Positions 12,366-23,150 of a stretch of DNA of 54,572 nt are shown here, one piece after another. Under the pieces are notes generated by a model. The model searched no databases and was not told the origin of the DNA. It was given only the letters and a program-made list of their open reading frames with translations. The DNA comes from Schoenoplectus triqueter (taxonomy: Eukaryota > Streptophyta > Magnoliopsida > Poales > Cyperaceae): NCBI GenBank assembly GCA_964058805.1, contig CAXKVV010000903.1:1-54572 (forward strand), written 5' to 3'. Made by a program: the position numbers and the translations under genes. The first letter of the stretch is position 1; each line of letters opens with the position of its first letter.

Positions 12366-14584
12366 ATAAATTATGAATTGGTCCACTACATATATTCCAA
12401 TATTGGTAAGCAATTTTTTGACAATGAAATTACTTGAAAATAATTGTTGGAATTGAAAGGATCCAATTTATTTTACTAAACTGCTCAATGTTGATGGGAA
12501 AAGACCATCTTTTGCATCGATAACCACATAAAAATCCATTGAATAAAAGAAAAAAAATTAAGAGCAAACTTATTAATGAAAAATACTAGAAGACCCGGAA
12601 GACAGCTCTGAAAATCCACCGTTTAGTAGTGAATTAAATGTGTTTGTCGTGTGTATAACGTATCACATAAGTGTCGTATTAAATACGGGATGTATTGTGT
12701 ATGTTTAGATATGTATATTTTAATATGTTAAAATTTAAAAAACTGATTATATATGTTTAAAATAAGTAATACGTCTAACACGCTATGTAAGATATATTTG
12801 TTACGTGTCGGTACTTGTGTGATATATATAAATTTGAAAAAAAAATATAAAAACACAAAACAAATAGTAAAATATGATAAAATTCAAAAAAAAAAAATAA
12901 TAATGCAATAGACGTATCTTAATTTAGACATACTACACGTGTTATGTGTGTGTTCGTGTTCGACTAACTAGATATGTGTGTTTAACCGTATCAAAATTAG
13001 TCAGAAGATGAATATGCATAAAAGCACAACACGTGAACACATCACATAATGATAAGTGTAAATCTGAATATATACCCGTGCATATATTACACATGTGTGT
13101 TCACATATTAAACATGTTTGTCAATTATTTACCGTTTAGTTGCGCAACATAACTAAAATGAAAATAAATTGATGTTAAAAAAGTGGTTTAAGAAAAAAGA
13201 GAAAGTTGTCAGGTTTAAAAAAAAGTATCTGATTTAGAGAGTAAAAAAAAGTTGATAGTCAAATAAGAAGCTTAAGAACGTGGGTGACAGCTTTGTTTTT
13301 CCTTTATGATACGGGAGTACTTCCTCAATTTCTTATGCTTATATTTTCTTAAAACTCATTTTAAAGTTGAAAATTTGGGAACAAATGAATTAGAAACGGA
13401 AATATGACTAGGATCATGAGTCCAATTCATTTGATTTGACCAATCTGATCCGAAAAATATAGATTTTTTATTTAAAGATATGCCTTTTAATAAATCGTAA
13501 ATGCAAGCACACAATAAATTAAAGTAATATTGGTGGATGTCGAATCCACAGTGACAAGATCAATCACTAATTTTAATTCTCTCAATTATGTAAGTAAATA
13601 AGGAAAGTGAACATCGTATTCAGTACGAATGGTCAATGATATCACTATTGTCGTTAAGGTTATGGATTTAAATCTCATTACACGCTGAAGAGAATATATT
13701 GACATTTTAAAAGAATTAGATGCCGGATCAAGTAAATATATTGACATAAAAAAATATATATATATAAATAAAACAAATATACAAGTTTTGATCAAGTAAA
13801 TATGAAAAATAAGGATCCTAAGGTTTTGGCTAGACCACAATACTGCACTTATTTGTTATCTTTATATGCTTCTTATTGATTTGAGGGTTTCTAATATTAA
13901 AACAACATTGCCAACTTTCGTCATCTAGTGCCTAATTTAATTTATTCCATTGCCAACTTTTATAATCTACCATCCTAAACTAAATATTGAGTAAAACCAT
14001 TGTATATTATATTCTTTCAAAATATTTACTTTTCTCTAACTCTAATAACAATATCATTCTTAAAATAATATTTTATCAAGTATAATATTTTTTAATTGAA
14101 TTTTTTTATTTTTAGTGAGTATATTTTGATTATTTTGTTGTATTTTCTTATTGTGACTTAGTTTTATTTATATTTTCATACAATAAATTTCTTAGAACGA
14201 AACCCGATTATTCTGTAAAATCCAACCGTTTAGATTGAAATCCGAATTAAATATTTTTTATTATTACTTAGTTAATTATGGATTACAATTAGTTCAACCC
14301 GGCTCTAATAACTCGTATTGACAATCTACTCATATATAACATATAATTATGTCTACTTATAACATATAATTAAAATTTGGACAACCACTTACATCTCTTA
14401 CATATTTTTTGACTCTCGTTTTTTTTTCTTTTCTTATGAACTTGGTAATTACTGGTTTATAGGACACAGAAGTAGGTTACTTTTTTTTTAAAAAAAAATA
14501 ACAGGTTCATACAGATAATTTCTTTTTAATTGCAATTTAATACTGAAATCGTTAATCAAACAAAAATATCTATTGAACATGTTC

Positions 14585-14690
14585 TTTCTTTTTTGACCGA
14601 AAGACTTTGAACCCCCAACACAATTACACATCATATCTCCTGATTAAATTGAGGCCACTTGGTCGACCGGATCAGTTGTCACAAACTTAA
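14585..14690 (-). mobile_element. Possible SINE head (tRNA-like A and B boxes)
   Basis: Read on the minus strand, ACCAAGTGGCC (near 14655-14666) resembles an A box and GGGTTCAAAGTC (near 14604-14615) resembles a B box, spaced as in tRNA-related SINEs. No A-rich tail or target duplication was found, so this is tentative. Confidence 0.3.
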
Positions 14691-14996
14691 CCTCAAGATA
14701 GATTCAATTCAAAATTATTTGCATTTTTGAAACAATTTCTTATCAATACACTCGTCGCTTGCTGAATCAATTATTAAGATTAGGGCATAAGTGGTGTCAC
14801 AGCAAATGGAATTTATCAAAAATTCAAGTAATTCAATCTATAGTGTAGCACTCGATCTAGTCTCCAGCAAGTGCTGTCGCAGTTGTCTTGTCAGACTAGA
14901 ATAAAGAGCACGCCACCTTATATTTTTCATCATAATATAGTATATACCATTTGCTTTTCTTCGCTTTCTTAGTATGTGATTCATTGCTGTTTGAAT

Positions 14997-14999
14997 ATA
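14997..14999 (+). repeat. 3-bp target duplication of the CACTA element (left)
   Basis: ATA precedes the element and ATA follows it at 21443-21445. Three base pairs is the standard CACTA duplication length. Confidence 0.85.
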
Positions 15000-15018
15000 C
15001 ACTACAGCAAAATTAACT
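15000..15018 (+). repeat. CACTA left terminal inverted repeat
   Basis: CACTACAGCAAAATTAACT pairs with the right terminus at 21424-21442 with three mismatches. Confidence 0.92.
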
Positions 15019-15563
15019 AACTGCATCCATAATTGCGACTGGGTGGCGCCGGTCGCAAGTAAATGAAATCATGGCCCAATGATATTATAAGCCTTGTAAT
15101 GTAACTTAGCCCACACAAATTAAGTACACGAACAAAGATAGTCAGAAAATATAACCCATCGATTATCTCCATTCAAAAAAACTTAGATCAGGTCTCCTCT
15201 ATTTCTCCGATCTGGTCACTTCAAACCCATCGATTTATTTCCCCACGTTCATCAAAAACCCTAGATCGAGGCTCCGTCGTCGCTCTCCGTTCGGCTGTGC
15301 AAGGTACCTTCTCTTTCCCTTTCGCGATATAGTATTTGCGATTTTCACCCATATACTCTGTCGTCGCTCTTCGTTTGGCCTTTTGATCCTTTTCTCTTTA
15401 ATTGATTGACTTCTATAATATTAGATTGAGCAAAATGTTAGATTGTTTTAGGAGAAAAAAGTTTCTCTCTGCTTTGCTTCTCCTGTGACATGGCTAAGTA
15501 GGATTTCAGTCGAAAGCGGGTTTTCAATGTCGTAAGGGACATCTTGGACTACTAATGATTTCG

Positions 15564-16003
15564 ATTTTGATTGAATTATTCAATTAATTTTGTAACAGTT
15601 ACGTACATGAAAACGAAATAAGATTAATCAATCTATTAACTACTAGAGAGGTTAGTGGAGGAAGACAAGAATGGGATGTGCGGTCAATATGGGGAGGAGT
15701 GAACAATTCAATTTATTATTATTATTTAATTTTATTTGTTTCCATTTTATATATATCAAATATATATATATCAAATGTGGCCAAGGCAAGGCCAAGGCCG
15801 AGGCATACTTTGGTTAATTAATTAATTATTTTGTTTTGTCACTTTGTCCTTTGCAAGGGGAAGGAAAGAAAAAAGGAACAGACTTCGCAATTTCTGCGCT
15901 CCAAATCCAATCTATTCATCCCTGCACTCTGTCTACTCTATTCATAAATAGGATTCATGATGCCTCAACCATTTATTTTGATTGAATTATTCAATTAATT
16001 TTG
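15564..16003 (+). repeat. 29-bp direct repeat inside the CACTA leader region
   Basis: The unit beginning ATTTTGATTGAATTATTCAA occurs at 15564-15592 and at 15975-16003. It contains the palindrome TTGAATTATTCAA. Both copies lie upstream of the transposase start at 16299, probably within the 5' untranslated intron. Confidence 0.7.
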
Positions 16004-16298
16004 ATTTTAATCTTAGTGGTACATATTCTATTCATGATTTATGATTTGTTTTCTTTTATAAATGGCTTATTCCAGAAAGCTGCTAAATGTGCAAACAGTA
16101 AAACTAAATTTGCTAAATCTGCTAAATGGCTGTGTAGGTACCATTTTCTTCTAGATTGCTCCATTTTGCTTCGATCTCTTGTGCCCCCACTCTATCAGGT
16201 GCCTTTTTTCTTCTTCCAACATTATTTCATCTGCAAATTTCTGCCAGATTTCTGTCTCTTTTGCTTATCCTTAAATTTTATTGACATAATTAGGAATA

Positions 16299-18061
16299 AT
16301 GGAAGGAGATCGTAGTTGGATGTATAGTCCCTTTAGAATCAACCCTGAGTTTATTTATGGAGTTAGGAGCTTTCTTAACTATGCTTTTAACAATCCTGCA
16401 AATATAATTGATGGAGATTGTATTAGGTGTCCTTGTCTAATTTGTGGAAATTCAAGATGGTATAAAAGGGATACAATAGAAGAACATTTGATAAGAAGTG
16501 GGTTCAGAAATTATTATAGTACATGGTATATGCATGGCGAAGAGTGTCGTGAAAACCTAGATGATAACATCGTTAGGTCTCCTCTGGTTGAAGAGAGTTT
16601 TGAAGGAGATAGATCAAATCCAATAGAACAGATGGTTAGGGATGCTGCTGGTCCCGATTTTAATTTGGATTCAGACGAAGAGACTTCAAACTCTGAGGCT
16701 GAAAAGTTTTATGAAATGTTAAAGACAGCCGATGAACCGCTTTGGGATGGTTGTGATACGAGGTATACATGACTATCTTGTGTCACAGAGTTATTGACTA
16801 TCAAGACTGATTGCAACCTAACCAAAGAGGCTTTTAATCGAATTGTATCTGCGGTAAAAAAGTGGCTCCCCCTAAATAATAGACTACCTCCTGATTACTA
16901 TCAGTGTAAAAAATTAGTTCAAAATTTAGGTTTAGGTTATCAAAAGATTGATGCTTGTCCAAATCATTGCATGTTGTATTATGGTAGTAACAGCTTGAAA
17001 GTAAGTTTATTGGTAGAAATTTGAGATTTCCAGATGGATATGCATCAAATTTATCAAATTCTGTGAATATAGAAGAGTGTAAGTTTATTAGTAGACTTCC
17101 TGGTAGGGATCTAAGTGATCAGGAATTAAAAGCAGCTCATCTTTATGTGTTGCTTAATTGTCCAGAGATGTCTCTCTTTATTGAGTAAGCCGTTTCTATC
17201 TAATTTGTTAAATTCATATCAGATTTTCATCAAAGAGATGTTATTTGAACTGACTTCATTATAACCAATATTTACAGCCAATTTGATGCGACGATCAAGG
17301 CAGAAAACCCCCGTATCAGCAACAAAAATCTTGAAAGAAAACGTGAGGAGAAGTTTGCAGCATGGATTCGACAAATAGTTTTACATGATGATACAATAGA
17401 TAGGAAAGTGAGAGACATTGCACTAGGTCCCTTTTCACGAGTTACATGCTTTAACATGTATGATGTCAACGGCTATCGGTTCCATACGAGAGCGTACGGA
17501 GCGAATAAGAAAACTACAAACAGTGGGGTATGCGTTAAGGGATCAAATTGGCAAGGGACAGTCAAAGACTACTATGGGATTATTAAAGAAATTATTCAAT
17601 TAGAATATGTTGGGGCCAATAATACCATAGTATTATTCAAATGTAATTGGTTTGATACTAACCATGGCGTACGAGTAGATGAAGAGCATGGTTTAGTTGA
17701 AGTTAACCATCGGTCCTCTCTTAGAAAATATGAGCCATTTGTTTTAGCTTATCAAGTTATTCAAGTTTACTATGTGCCTTATCCATCACGGAAAAGAGAG
17801 AGACAAGATTGGTTGGTTGCCATAAAAACAAAACCAAGACTAACCTTACCTATTTTATCAAGTGGTGAAAGTACTTCTGATCCAGTTGAGGTTTTAGCAG
17901 AATTCTTTCAAGAAGACAAACCTTCTTGCCCTTTTATTGTCACAGATGGATCCAGTTTAGATGAACCTATGATACTACAAGCTAGTAGAGATCCCGAGAT
18001 TGTACTTGAACATGAAGTTCCTCTATTTGCTAAAGAAAATCAAAAGCGGCGGCGTGCATGA
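16299..18061 (+). pseudogene. CACTA TNP2-type transposase, catalytic core deleted
   Basis: The frame opens with MEGDRSWMYSPFRINPEF, the start of the transposase-associated N-terminal domain (PF13963), with CPCLICGN and WYKRDTIEEHL motifs. An in-frame TGA at 16770-16772 breaks it. The frame then resumes with LTIKTDCNLTKEAF and ends in NHCMLYYG near 16985. The next sequence, in another frame from 17003, is LRFPDGYASN and HLYVLLNCPEM, which belong well after the catalytic region. The DDE domain (Transposase_21) and most of DUF4218 are therefore missing at a junction near 16998-17002. A GT-AG intron (17185-17277) joins to an intact segment, 17278-18061, containing DUF4216 (YDVNGYRFHT, NSGVCVKGS, VVNH-like VEVNHRSSL, PYPSRKRERQDW) and ending KRRRA. 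The gene cannot make an active transposase. Confidence 0.9.
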
Positions 18062-18176
18062 TTGAAATTATCATATAGGGTTATATTACAATTCTTAAGA
18101 TTTATTGAAGTTGCTTGTTCTATTTGTTTTATTTGCATTTCATCATTGAGCTAACTTCAGTAATTCTAATGCAGGT

Positions 18177-20161
18177 ATGGTTCAGCGGAGAGTGTGTAAA
18201 GGTGTTGAAACTTCTGCCCAAGGGAGTAGAGGGATTCGTGGTTCAATAAGTGAGCAAATATGTGCACAGGGAAAAAGCAAAGGTCGTGGCCGGGATGCAC
18301 ATATTCCTCCTCGGCTAGCAGAAAAAAGACCTACTCTCACGATTGCTGGTCATCGGTATGAAAAATTAGTACAATATTTATTGCACTATATGCACTATAT
18401 GATTGTAATTTAGTAGAGGCACTTTTGAAAATGAAACATATTTCAGTATTGATGAGCTTCCTAAACCAGTATGCTTCCTAAAAAGTTCAATCCATAGCAG
18501 CACTGATAGCTCAAAAATTATGCTCTCTAATTGTGCGCCTGCTGCATACAACATCATTGTAATTACTATGATTGTCAATTATAAATTTGTTCACTGAATT
18601 TATTTGATAATGAATTTGAAATGCAGTGCTTTTCATTCATCACCATTGGACGGTCAACTTCCAAAAATAATTTCACAAATCATTAGAAATTGTTATCCAG
18701 GGCCGTGTGAAACTTACGAGCCTTATCCAAATGATACAAAGAAGGTGATCATGAAGGAGTTCTTGGTATGAAAATTATCCATAACTTTGCTATTTTTAAT
18801 TAAATAAAAAAATTATAAAGTGAACCCAATTGCAATGGGGATTTGGGAAATAGTTACCAGCCAGTAGGGTTTGCATTTCACTTTGTACTAACTTGCAAAT
18901 TGGGTTTGCATTCCACTTTTGTACTTCAATTAAAATTGAACAACTACTATTAACATTTGTATTTGCATTGTTTGTAAAACTAGTTGTACTTTAGGTGGGA
19001 CATTCATGTTAATCATGTGAAGGCGTTAGAGGTGTTTGAAAGGATTGCAACTAAGTGTTTACAGGACATGCTTTGCAAAGCTCGAGGAGCTGCCTTGGAG
19101 TTGCATGAAACTGTAAATTATCAAGTTTGGAAAGAAAGGGGTCCTCCTTCCACCTACTCGTGGATAAAGAAAGAAAACTGGATTGTATTGTACGATCAGT
19201 GGTCAACTACGAAATTTCAGGATATTTCTAATCGTAACTCCAAAAATCGGTTGGCGTCTGGAGATAATTCATTTAGCACCACTGGTTCCATTAGTATGCT
19301 TATTCACAAACATCGCTTGGTATGATAATATTTCTTTCATTTTTTTCATAATTTATCATATGAATAAGGTGTGCTATATATTATAATAAGTTCACAAACT
19401 AAATTTATTTTGATTACTTTTGTTCTGCTACTAGGAGCAAAAGATGGCCCGTCAACCAAGGTTTTTGGAATTATTTGAGGCAACACATAAAAACAAGAAA
19501 GGGGAGTTATGCTCTGAAAGAGCTAAGGGCGTGACTGTGAGTAAATTGATTTGAATTATATGTGGTAAAAACAAGAAGGGGGAGTTATGTGCATATTATT
19601 TGTACCAAATCTCTAAAAACAAACCTGATTGTTACAAGACAGTTACACACTAAAAAATGTGCAAATTTAGATAGTCACTATCCTATTTAACAAATACCTC
19701 AATATGTTAACTCCCCACAATAACCTAGATGCTTGTTGTAGAGATTTCAGATTTCTCTTTTAGATAATGTAAGTTTTTAGAATATGTTTGCTAGTTTAGT
19801 TGTGATTTTGTTTTTTAATTAAATCATGTCAACACTTTTGTAGTATAAATATGGTGAGTTGATAGTTGATAAATACGGGGAGGACCAGTCTAAACATCCG
19901 GACTTTGATGCGGCCCTTTGGAATGAAGCTACCGGAGGAAATTTGCATGGTGATAACTATGGTTTTGGAGCTTTGGGGCTGACAAGGTCCACGCTCCATC
20001 CAAATCAGCTAGACAGTGATACAACTTCATCGAATGAGTTGCATGTAGATATTGATCCTAAAGTTCTAGCGATGGTTACTAATCAAGTCAAAAAGAGTCT
20101 TAAGAAGACTATGAAAAAAAAGATTGAAAAGAAGATGAAGAAACTTGAGTTGAAAATTTAG
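18177..20161 (+). CDS. CACTA accessory protein (Transposase_24 / TNPA-like), five exons
   Basis: Exons 18177-18355, 18627-18765, 18984-19319, 19435-19536 and 19844-20161 all have GT donors and AG acceptors and join in phase to 357 residues. The centre (residues about 107-250) matches the plant Ptta/En/Spm domain PF03004: FRWDIHV, ALEVFERIA, PSTYSWIKKENW, NRNSKNRL, GSISMLIHKHR, then RFLELFEATHKNKKG and ELCSERAK. The tail is lysine-rich (KKSLKKTMKKK). The family includes DNA-binding partners of CACTA transposases that bind subterminal repeats in the nucleus. The stop at 20159-20161 looks premature: the same frame continues to a GT donor at 20195, and an acceptor before 20775 leads in phase into an acidic serine-rich exon. 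The start lies just after a splice acceptor (AG at 18173-18174), so it may be spliced to the upstream leader. Confidence 0.8.
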
Positions 20162-20774
20162 AGAAAATTTGCTAGAGCTCAATCCTCATTCGAGGTTAGT
20201 TTCGTTTCCTTTCTGCAAAGCTGTCAATTGTAGTTAAACCTCAATCATTTAATTACATTAATCAAAATCTATACTCAGACATTTTATTGAGCAAATTATC
20301 AACTTAACTGTAAAATATTAGTATTTATAACTAGTTTGCTCAGAGCAAATTGCCAACTATTGGCATTTCTGTCAATCAGTACAAAAAATTAATTTCTTGT
20401 ACACATTGAAATGCATATTGCTTTGCATTAAATCAATCATAAGAGTTGACTGTTCAGGATATGTTTCAAGTCATTAGTCATGGAGATGAATTGGATTTCC
20501 AATCAATTTAATTGGTTATTGCCAACAATTAATTTAAGAGTTAACTGGTAATTTTGCTTCAGTAATATTGATTTTTTTAGTACTGTTGTTAGCTGATTCT
20601 TTCTGTTTTTTTAATAATGAGACTTTGCATTGAATGTTAGAGAACTAATATCAAGGAAACCATAATGCGGAATTTGGTGTGAATGAAAGTATTTGTGTTA
20701 TGATAACCATCATGTGCTTACCAGAAACGGTATAATATATATGTTACTTTTATAATTTTGTCTAAATTCAATAG

Positions 20775-20918
20775 GTTGCTTCGTCATCAGCATCTCGTCG
20801 CTCACATGGAAAGGATATTTGTGTTGAGACAAGTTCAGATGAGGGTTCTAGTAGCTCGGACGAGTCCGATTCAGATTCAAATTCAGACTCCCATGTACTC
20901 GAATCATCGCACATTTAG
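20775..20918 (+). pseudogene. Former last exon of the CACTA accessory gene (acidic Ser/Asp tail)
   Basis: After the acceptor ATAG at 20771-20774 the frame reads VASSSASRRSHGK, then a run dense in S, D and E (SSDESDSDSNSDS), then a TAG stop at 20916-20918. It is in phase with the extension of the exon ending at 20194 (SSFE then GTTAGT). The TAG at 20159 now cuts it off from translation unless it is read through. Confidence 0.6.
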
Positions 20919-21142
20919 GTCTTACATTAAGACATAGGTCAATTTTATTTGAATTTCAATTGAAGTCGGCTGGATTTAAAATCTGATTGTAAGCATGAGT
21001 TTGAATTTTGGTAGATTGTACTAAACTTGTATTGAAGTCGACTGGATTTAAATTTTGGCAGATTATAATTTCTTTTGGTGCTGAATTTGCAATTAAATGT
21101 AATTAGCCCTGCAATTTTTTTTTTAATTCTGATGATATCTAA

Positions 21143-21407
21143 GCGACCGGTAAATATTCATTACTGCGACCGGTACTTGGTAGCAAAAATCGTCTAACAT
21201 GACGTCATTCAACTAGGTACAGCGACCGTTATTGCGACCGGATGATGTCATTATTCCGGTAGCAATTGAATCATTTGCTGCCGGTGATGACGTCATCACC
21301 GGTTGCAGATCATTATCTGCTACGAGGTTTGTGCGACCGGATTTAGTGCGACCGGTCCAGGTCGCTATGACATATCTGCGACCAGCGCCATTCATCTCTG
21401 CGACCGG
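21143..21407 (+). repeat. Subterminal GCGACCGG repeats of the CACTA element
   Basis: GCGACCGG occurs at 21143, 21166, 21234, 21333, 21348 and 21400, with variants GCGACCGT at 21222 and GCGACCAG at 21378. The left side carries GCGACTGG and CCGGTCGC near 15035-15056. Short clustered repeats near both ends are the usual binding sites of the CACTA accessory protein. A TGATGACGTCATCA palindrome lies among them near 21285. Confidence 0.85.
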
Positions 21408-21423
21408 AATATCGGCAGCAGAA

Positions 21424-21442
21424 AGTCAGTTTTGCAGTAGTG
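21424..21442 (-). repeat. CACTA right terminal inverted repeat
   Basis: AGTCAGTTTTGCAGTAGTG is the partner of the left end at 15000-15018. Confidence 0.92.
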
Positions 21443-21445
21443 ATA

Positions 21446-23150
21446 ATGCCCTAATTGATTTTTATATTTACAAAAAAAAAATCAATAAATTGATTAATGA
21501 AAATAAGGAAAAGGAGTACAAGGGATGGTTTGGCATCCATCTATTCTAACATTATTCTGAATGACAAATGTGAATGTGTACAAAATTCATACCATATACA
21601 AAGTTCTTATTGGAAAGAATGCTAGATTGACACTAGTGCACGCTACAAAAATATGCTGAAATATTGAAAGAAGGAGAGAAGATAGAAATATAATGTTTCT
21701 TGTTTCATTTATTTTTCTCTTTATTTCAAGTACTGATTAATGAGCAACATTCCAAATTACAATTGCGTCCCTATATTTCTCTAATTTACACAATTATAGT
21801 ATTGTTCCGTGTATTGCAAACAAATCTTATAAAGAATGCTGATAATTTCCAGGTTGGTAAGCCCCAAAACTTACTTTGAAAGTGCAATTAAGGAGAAAGA
21901 AAATAAGAAATAGCTCTTTATTCCAAAATAAAGGAATAAGAAAATAATTATTATCTGTGGTTATGTTTGATAAGATAATTGAAAGTGAAGTTAATTCAAA
22001 TATAGTTGCCTTATTAAAAGTTATGTTAATTGAAATAGCTCTTTATTCCAAAATAAAGGAATAAGAAAATAAATATATATTCTTACTCTTTCAATTAATT
22101 TCACTTTTCAATATCTAAATTGACTGAAAACCATATTAAACAGTAAGTCAATGAAAAAATAAAGTGAGAATTGTTGCAAATTGTAAAGTATAATTTAAGT
22201 GATAGCTAATTAGATTGATCTTCAAAGAACTATGAATTCCAGTATCCATAGGCACAAAAATAAATTTAAATTTTGGAGTTAAGACTCATATTTCTCTAAA
22301 AAATATTATTGAGAGAAAAAATGAGAATTGGTAAGAATTTTCCTAATAGTATGTAACGGGAACATGAAGAATTTACTTCTACTAGTGCAAACGTATTCAG
22401 TCACTCAATTCATTGATTTTTTGTCTGAATTCTGAAACAAAATTTCTTCAGAGAATTGATGTTGTATTGTTCTATCAAACATGTCCTCTATGTTTCCAAA
22501 AGAACAAAAATACAAATCCTTTTTTTTTCTTTAAATAAGTATACGAAGTTCAGAATTCGTAATTAATTTTTATATAGTCATAACTAAGAAAATAAAAACA
22601 AAAACAAGGAAATTCACCACATGCAAAATTAAGATCCATTGAGCAAAATTAACCCCGTTAACGTATATATAAAATTTTGGCAAAAATAACCAACAACATG
22701 CCACTATTTAATATTTCTAAATTAAATCAACTACCACCCGATGCAAAAACCTTCAGAACTTCAAATCGGAAGCACAGAAAAAAAAAACTTTATTTATTGT
22801 TCCTGATGTGCCTAAAGGCAAATATGTCATATGTAGACTATAGTTTTATAGAGAGAGAATGTGGGCGACAAGAAGAAAACATCAACACTAGCGTTGAGAT
22901 GACACCTTTTATTTTATTTTTTTTCCTATTAAACAACCAATTGCCTGTGGGGACAACACACGCACAAACTAACCTCGAACACAGTCCCTCTCTCTCTCTA
23001 TGTCTCTGCCCTCTCCATATTTAGACCCCTCCACCACCTCCTCCTCTCTTCACCCCCTTCACTCCCTTCTCCACTCCCCGATCATACAAGCATACCTATA
23101 CACACCACACCACACCACACACCAAAACAGAGAGGCACTCTGCCTGTAAA
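21446..23150 (+). promoter_or_regulatory. Upstream region of WAT1, with CT-rich leader and a 41-bp direct repeat
   Basis: About 1.7 kb separates the CACTA end from the WAT1 start. A 41-bp sequence starting GAAATAGCTCTTTATTCC occurs at 21907-21947 and again at 22032-22072, containing the near-palindrome TTATTCC/GGAATAA. Nearer the gene, CT-rich tracts run from about 22988 to 23080, followed by CACAC pentamers at 23099-23122, a composition typical of plant 5' leaders. TATATATAAA at about 22663-22672 could be a TATA box, but its distance makes this uncertain. A 115-codon frame here (22677-23024) has no recognisable product. Confidence 0.4.

Larger units (their letters stand above)
12366..14999. 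other. Intergenic DNA, no gene; worn repeat remnants
   Basis: Positions 12640-13130 contain scattered GTGTGTTCGTGTTCG, ACGTGT and GTGTCGG motifs of a kind frequent in decayed plant repeats. At 13525-13560 the phrase GGTGGATGTCGAATCCACAG resembles a recurrent plant transposon motif. No intact element or gene could be delimited. Confidence 0.35.
15000..21442 (+). mobile_element. CACTA (En/Spm-type) DNA transposon, complete ends, 6443 bp
   Basis: The left end is CACTACAGCAAAATTAACT (15000-15018). The right end, on the other strand, is CACTACTGCAAAACTGACT (21424-21442), with 16 of 19 bases matching. A 3-bp ATA duplication flanks both ends. Subterminal DNA is rich in GCGACCGG and its complement, as expected for binding sites of the accessory protein. 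Inside are a TNP2-type transposase gene with DUF4216 but without the catalytic region, and a Transposase_24 gene with plausible splice sites. Because the catalytic domain is missing, the element should move only with help from another copy. A leader around 15255-15304 (AAAACCCTAGATCG and a CGTCGTCGCTC block, then a GT donor) looks like a first untranslated exon. Confidence 0.93.

Noticed and set aside
16001..16315. 104-codon plus-strand frame before the transposase start
   Set aside because: It is phenylalanine- and leucine-rich text from an AT/CT-rich leader or intron and overlaps the true TNP2 start in another frame.
18378..18578. 66-codon minus-strand frame
   Set aside because: Lies in an intron of the CACTA accessory gene; no family match.
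22677..23024. 115-codon plus-strand frame upstream of WAT1
   Set aside because: It has no recognisable domain, overlaps the CT-rich leader of WAT1 and shows no codon pattern of a gene.
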